Below are positions 29,034-29,124 of a DNA stretch of 29,124 bases, piece by piece; the first letter of the stretch is position 1, and each line of letters starts with the position of its first letter. The position numbers and the translations under genes are program-made. This DNA comes from an uncultured Clostridia bacterium (GTDB lineage: Bacteria > Bacillota > Clostridia > Oscillospirales > Butyricicoccaceae), in assembly GCA_910589115.1 (NCBI GenBank), contig CAJUSB010000033.1, forward strand, positions 1 through 29,124, given 5' to 3'. The notes under the pieces are model-generated. The model was not told where the DNA came from and did no database searches. It was given only the letters and a program-made list of their open reading frames with translations.

Positions 29034-29124
29034 CGCTCGCGAGGCCCCTGCGCGGGGAGCGGCAAGGCTCTGCCCTGCACCCGCCCCTACGCGGGGAGCG
29101 GCAGGGCGCTGCCCTGCACCCGCC
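29034..29124. repeat. Mosaic intergenic repeat copy R8 with 39-bp tandem units
   Basis: Two A2-type blocks of 39 bp follow each other: 29045-29083 and 29084-29122, each with CCCCTGCGCGGGGAGCGG (or CCCCTACGC...) and TGCCCTGCACCCGC. The second unit carries a clean GCAGGGC/GCCCTGC dyad (about 29101-29117). The block matches the A2 parts of R2 and R5. It is cut by the window edge. Confidence 0.8.

Overview
The window looks like a piece of chromosome from a GC-rich, low-oxygen-adapted member of the Clostridia, most likely a gut-type Oscillospiraceae/Ruminococcaceae relative. That is an inference. It rests on the type 1B pyrD/pyrK pair, a T-box leader, a preQ1-I-type riboswitch in front of queuosine-salvage genes, a flavodiiron protein, lrgAB, a DUF4364 regulator, YwlG and DUF896 proteins, strong AGGAGG ribosome sites and many 4-bp ATGA gene overlaps. 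I see no phage, plasmid, transposase, CRISPR, rRNA or tRNA gene. Everything reads as core or semi-core chromosome.

Layout. 0.1-2.7 kb (minus): a tightly overlapped operon DUF896 - cca (tRNA CCA-adding enzyme) - HD hydrolase - YjbQ. 3.0-5.9 kb (minus): pyrK - pyrD - a histidine-phosphatase/GNAT fusion. 6.0-7.0 kb (plus): a HAD phosphatase and a candidate 46-aa cysteine-containing small protein. 7.2-8.8 kb (plus): a preQ1-I-like riboswitch with terminator, then a QueL-like radical SAM protein and a YhhQ-type queuosine-precursor transporter. 8.9-10.4 kb (minus): nfeD - qmcA/stomatin. 10.6-11.5 kb (minus): a RimL-type acetyltransferase behind a T-box leader whose specifier reads AUG (Met). 11.6-15.5 kb (plus): ychF, metY-like sulfhydrylase and a cysK-like enzyme. 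15.7-18.1 kb (minus): DUF4364 regulator - lrgA - lrgB - methyltransferase. 18.3-18.7 kb (minus): an orphan protein that may be a Spo0A effector-like domain. 19.1-21.4 kb (plus): YwlG - HAD - TSCPD protein - lipase-like hydrolase, closed by a terminator. 21.6-26.5 kb (minus): pyridoxamine kinase, secA, flavodiiron protein. 26.7-29.0 kb (plus): secreted GHL10-type glycoside hydrolase and acyl-ACP thioesterase.

The most unusual structure is a family of mosaic intergenic repeats, with eight copies or part-copies at about 1-132, 2695-2865, 6994-7165, 12818-13015, 18855-19015, 21455-21600, 28130-28270 and 29040-29124. They lie in both orientations. They are built from exchangeable modules: a palindrome with CCAGAGGGAC arms, a GC-rich linker of two types, a long GC hairpin, and in two copies an A/T palindrome. 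Hairpin arms change in both strands between copies, so the folds are kept while the sequence drifts. One copy lies inside the 5' leader of the cca operon.

The best leads for new regulation are the methionine-type T-box ahead of an acetyltransferase and this mosaic repeat family. Start codons were moved from the longest reading frame to the start with a real ribosome site in many genes; two genes appear to start with TTG.
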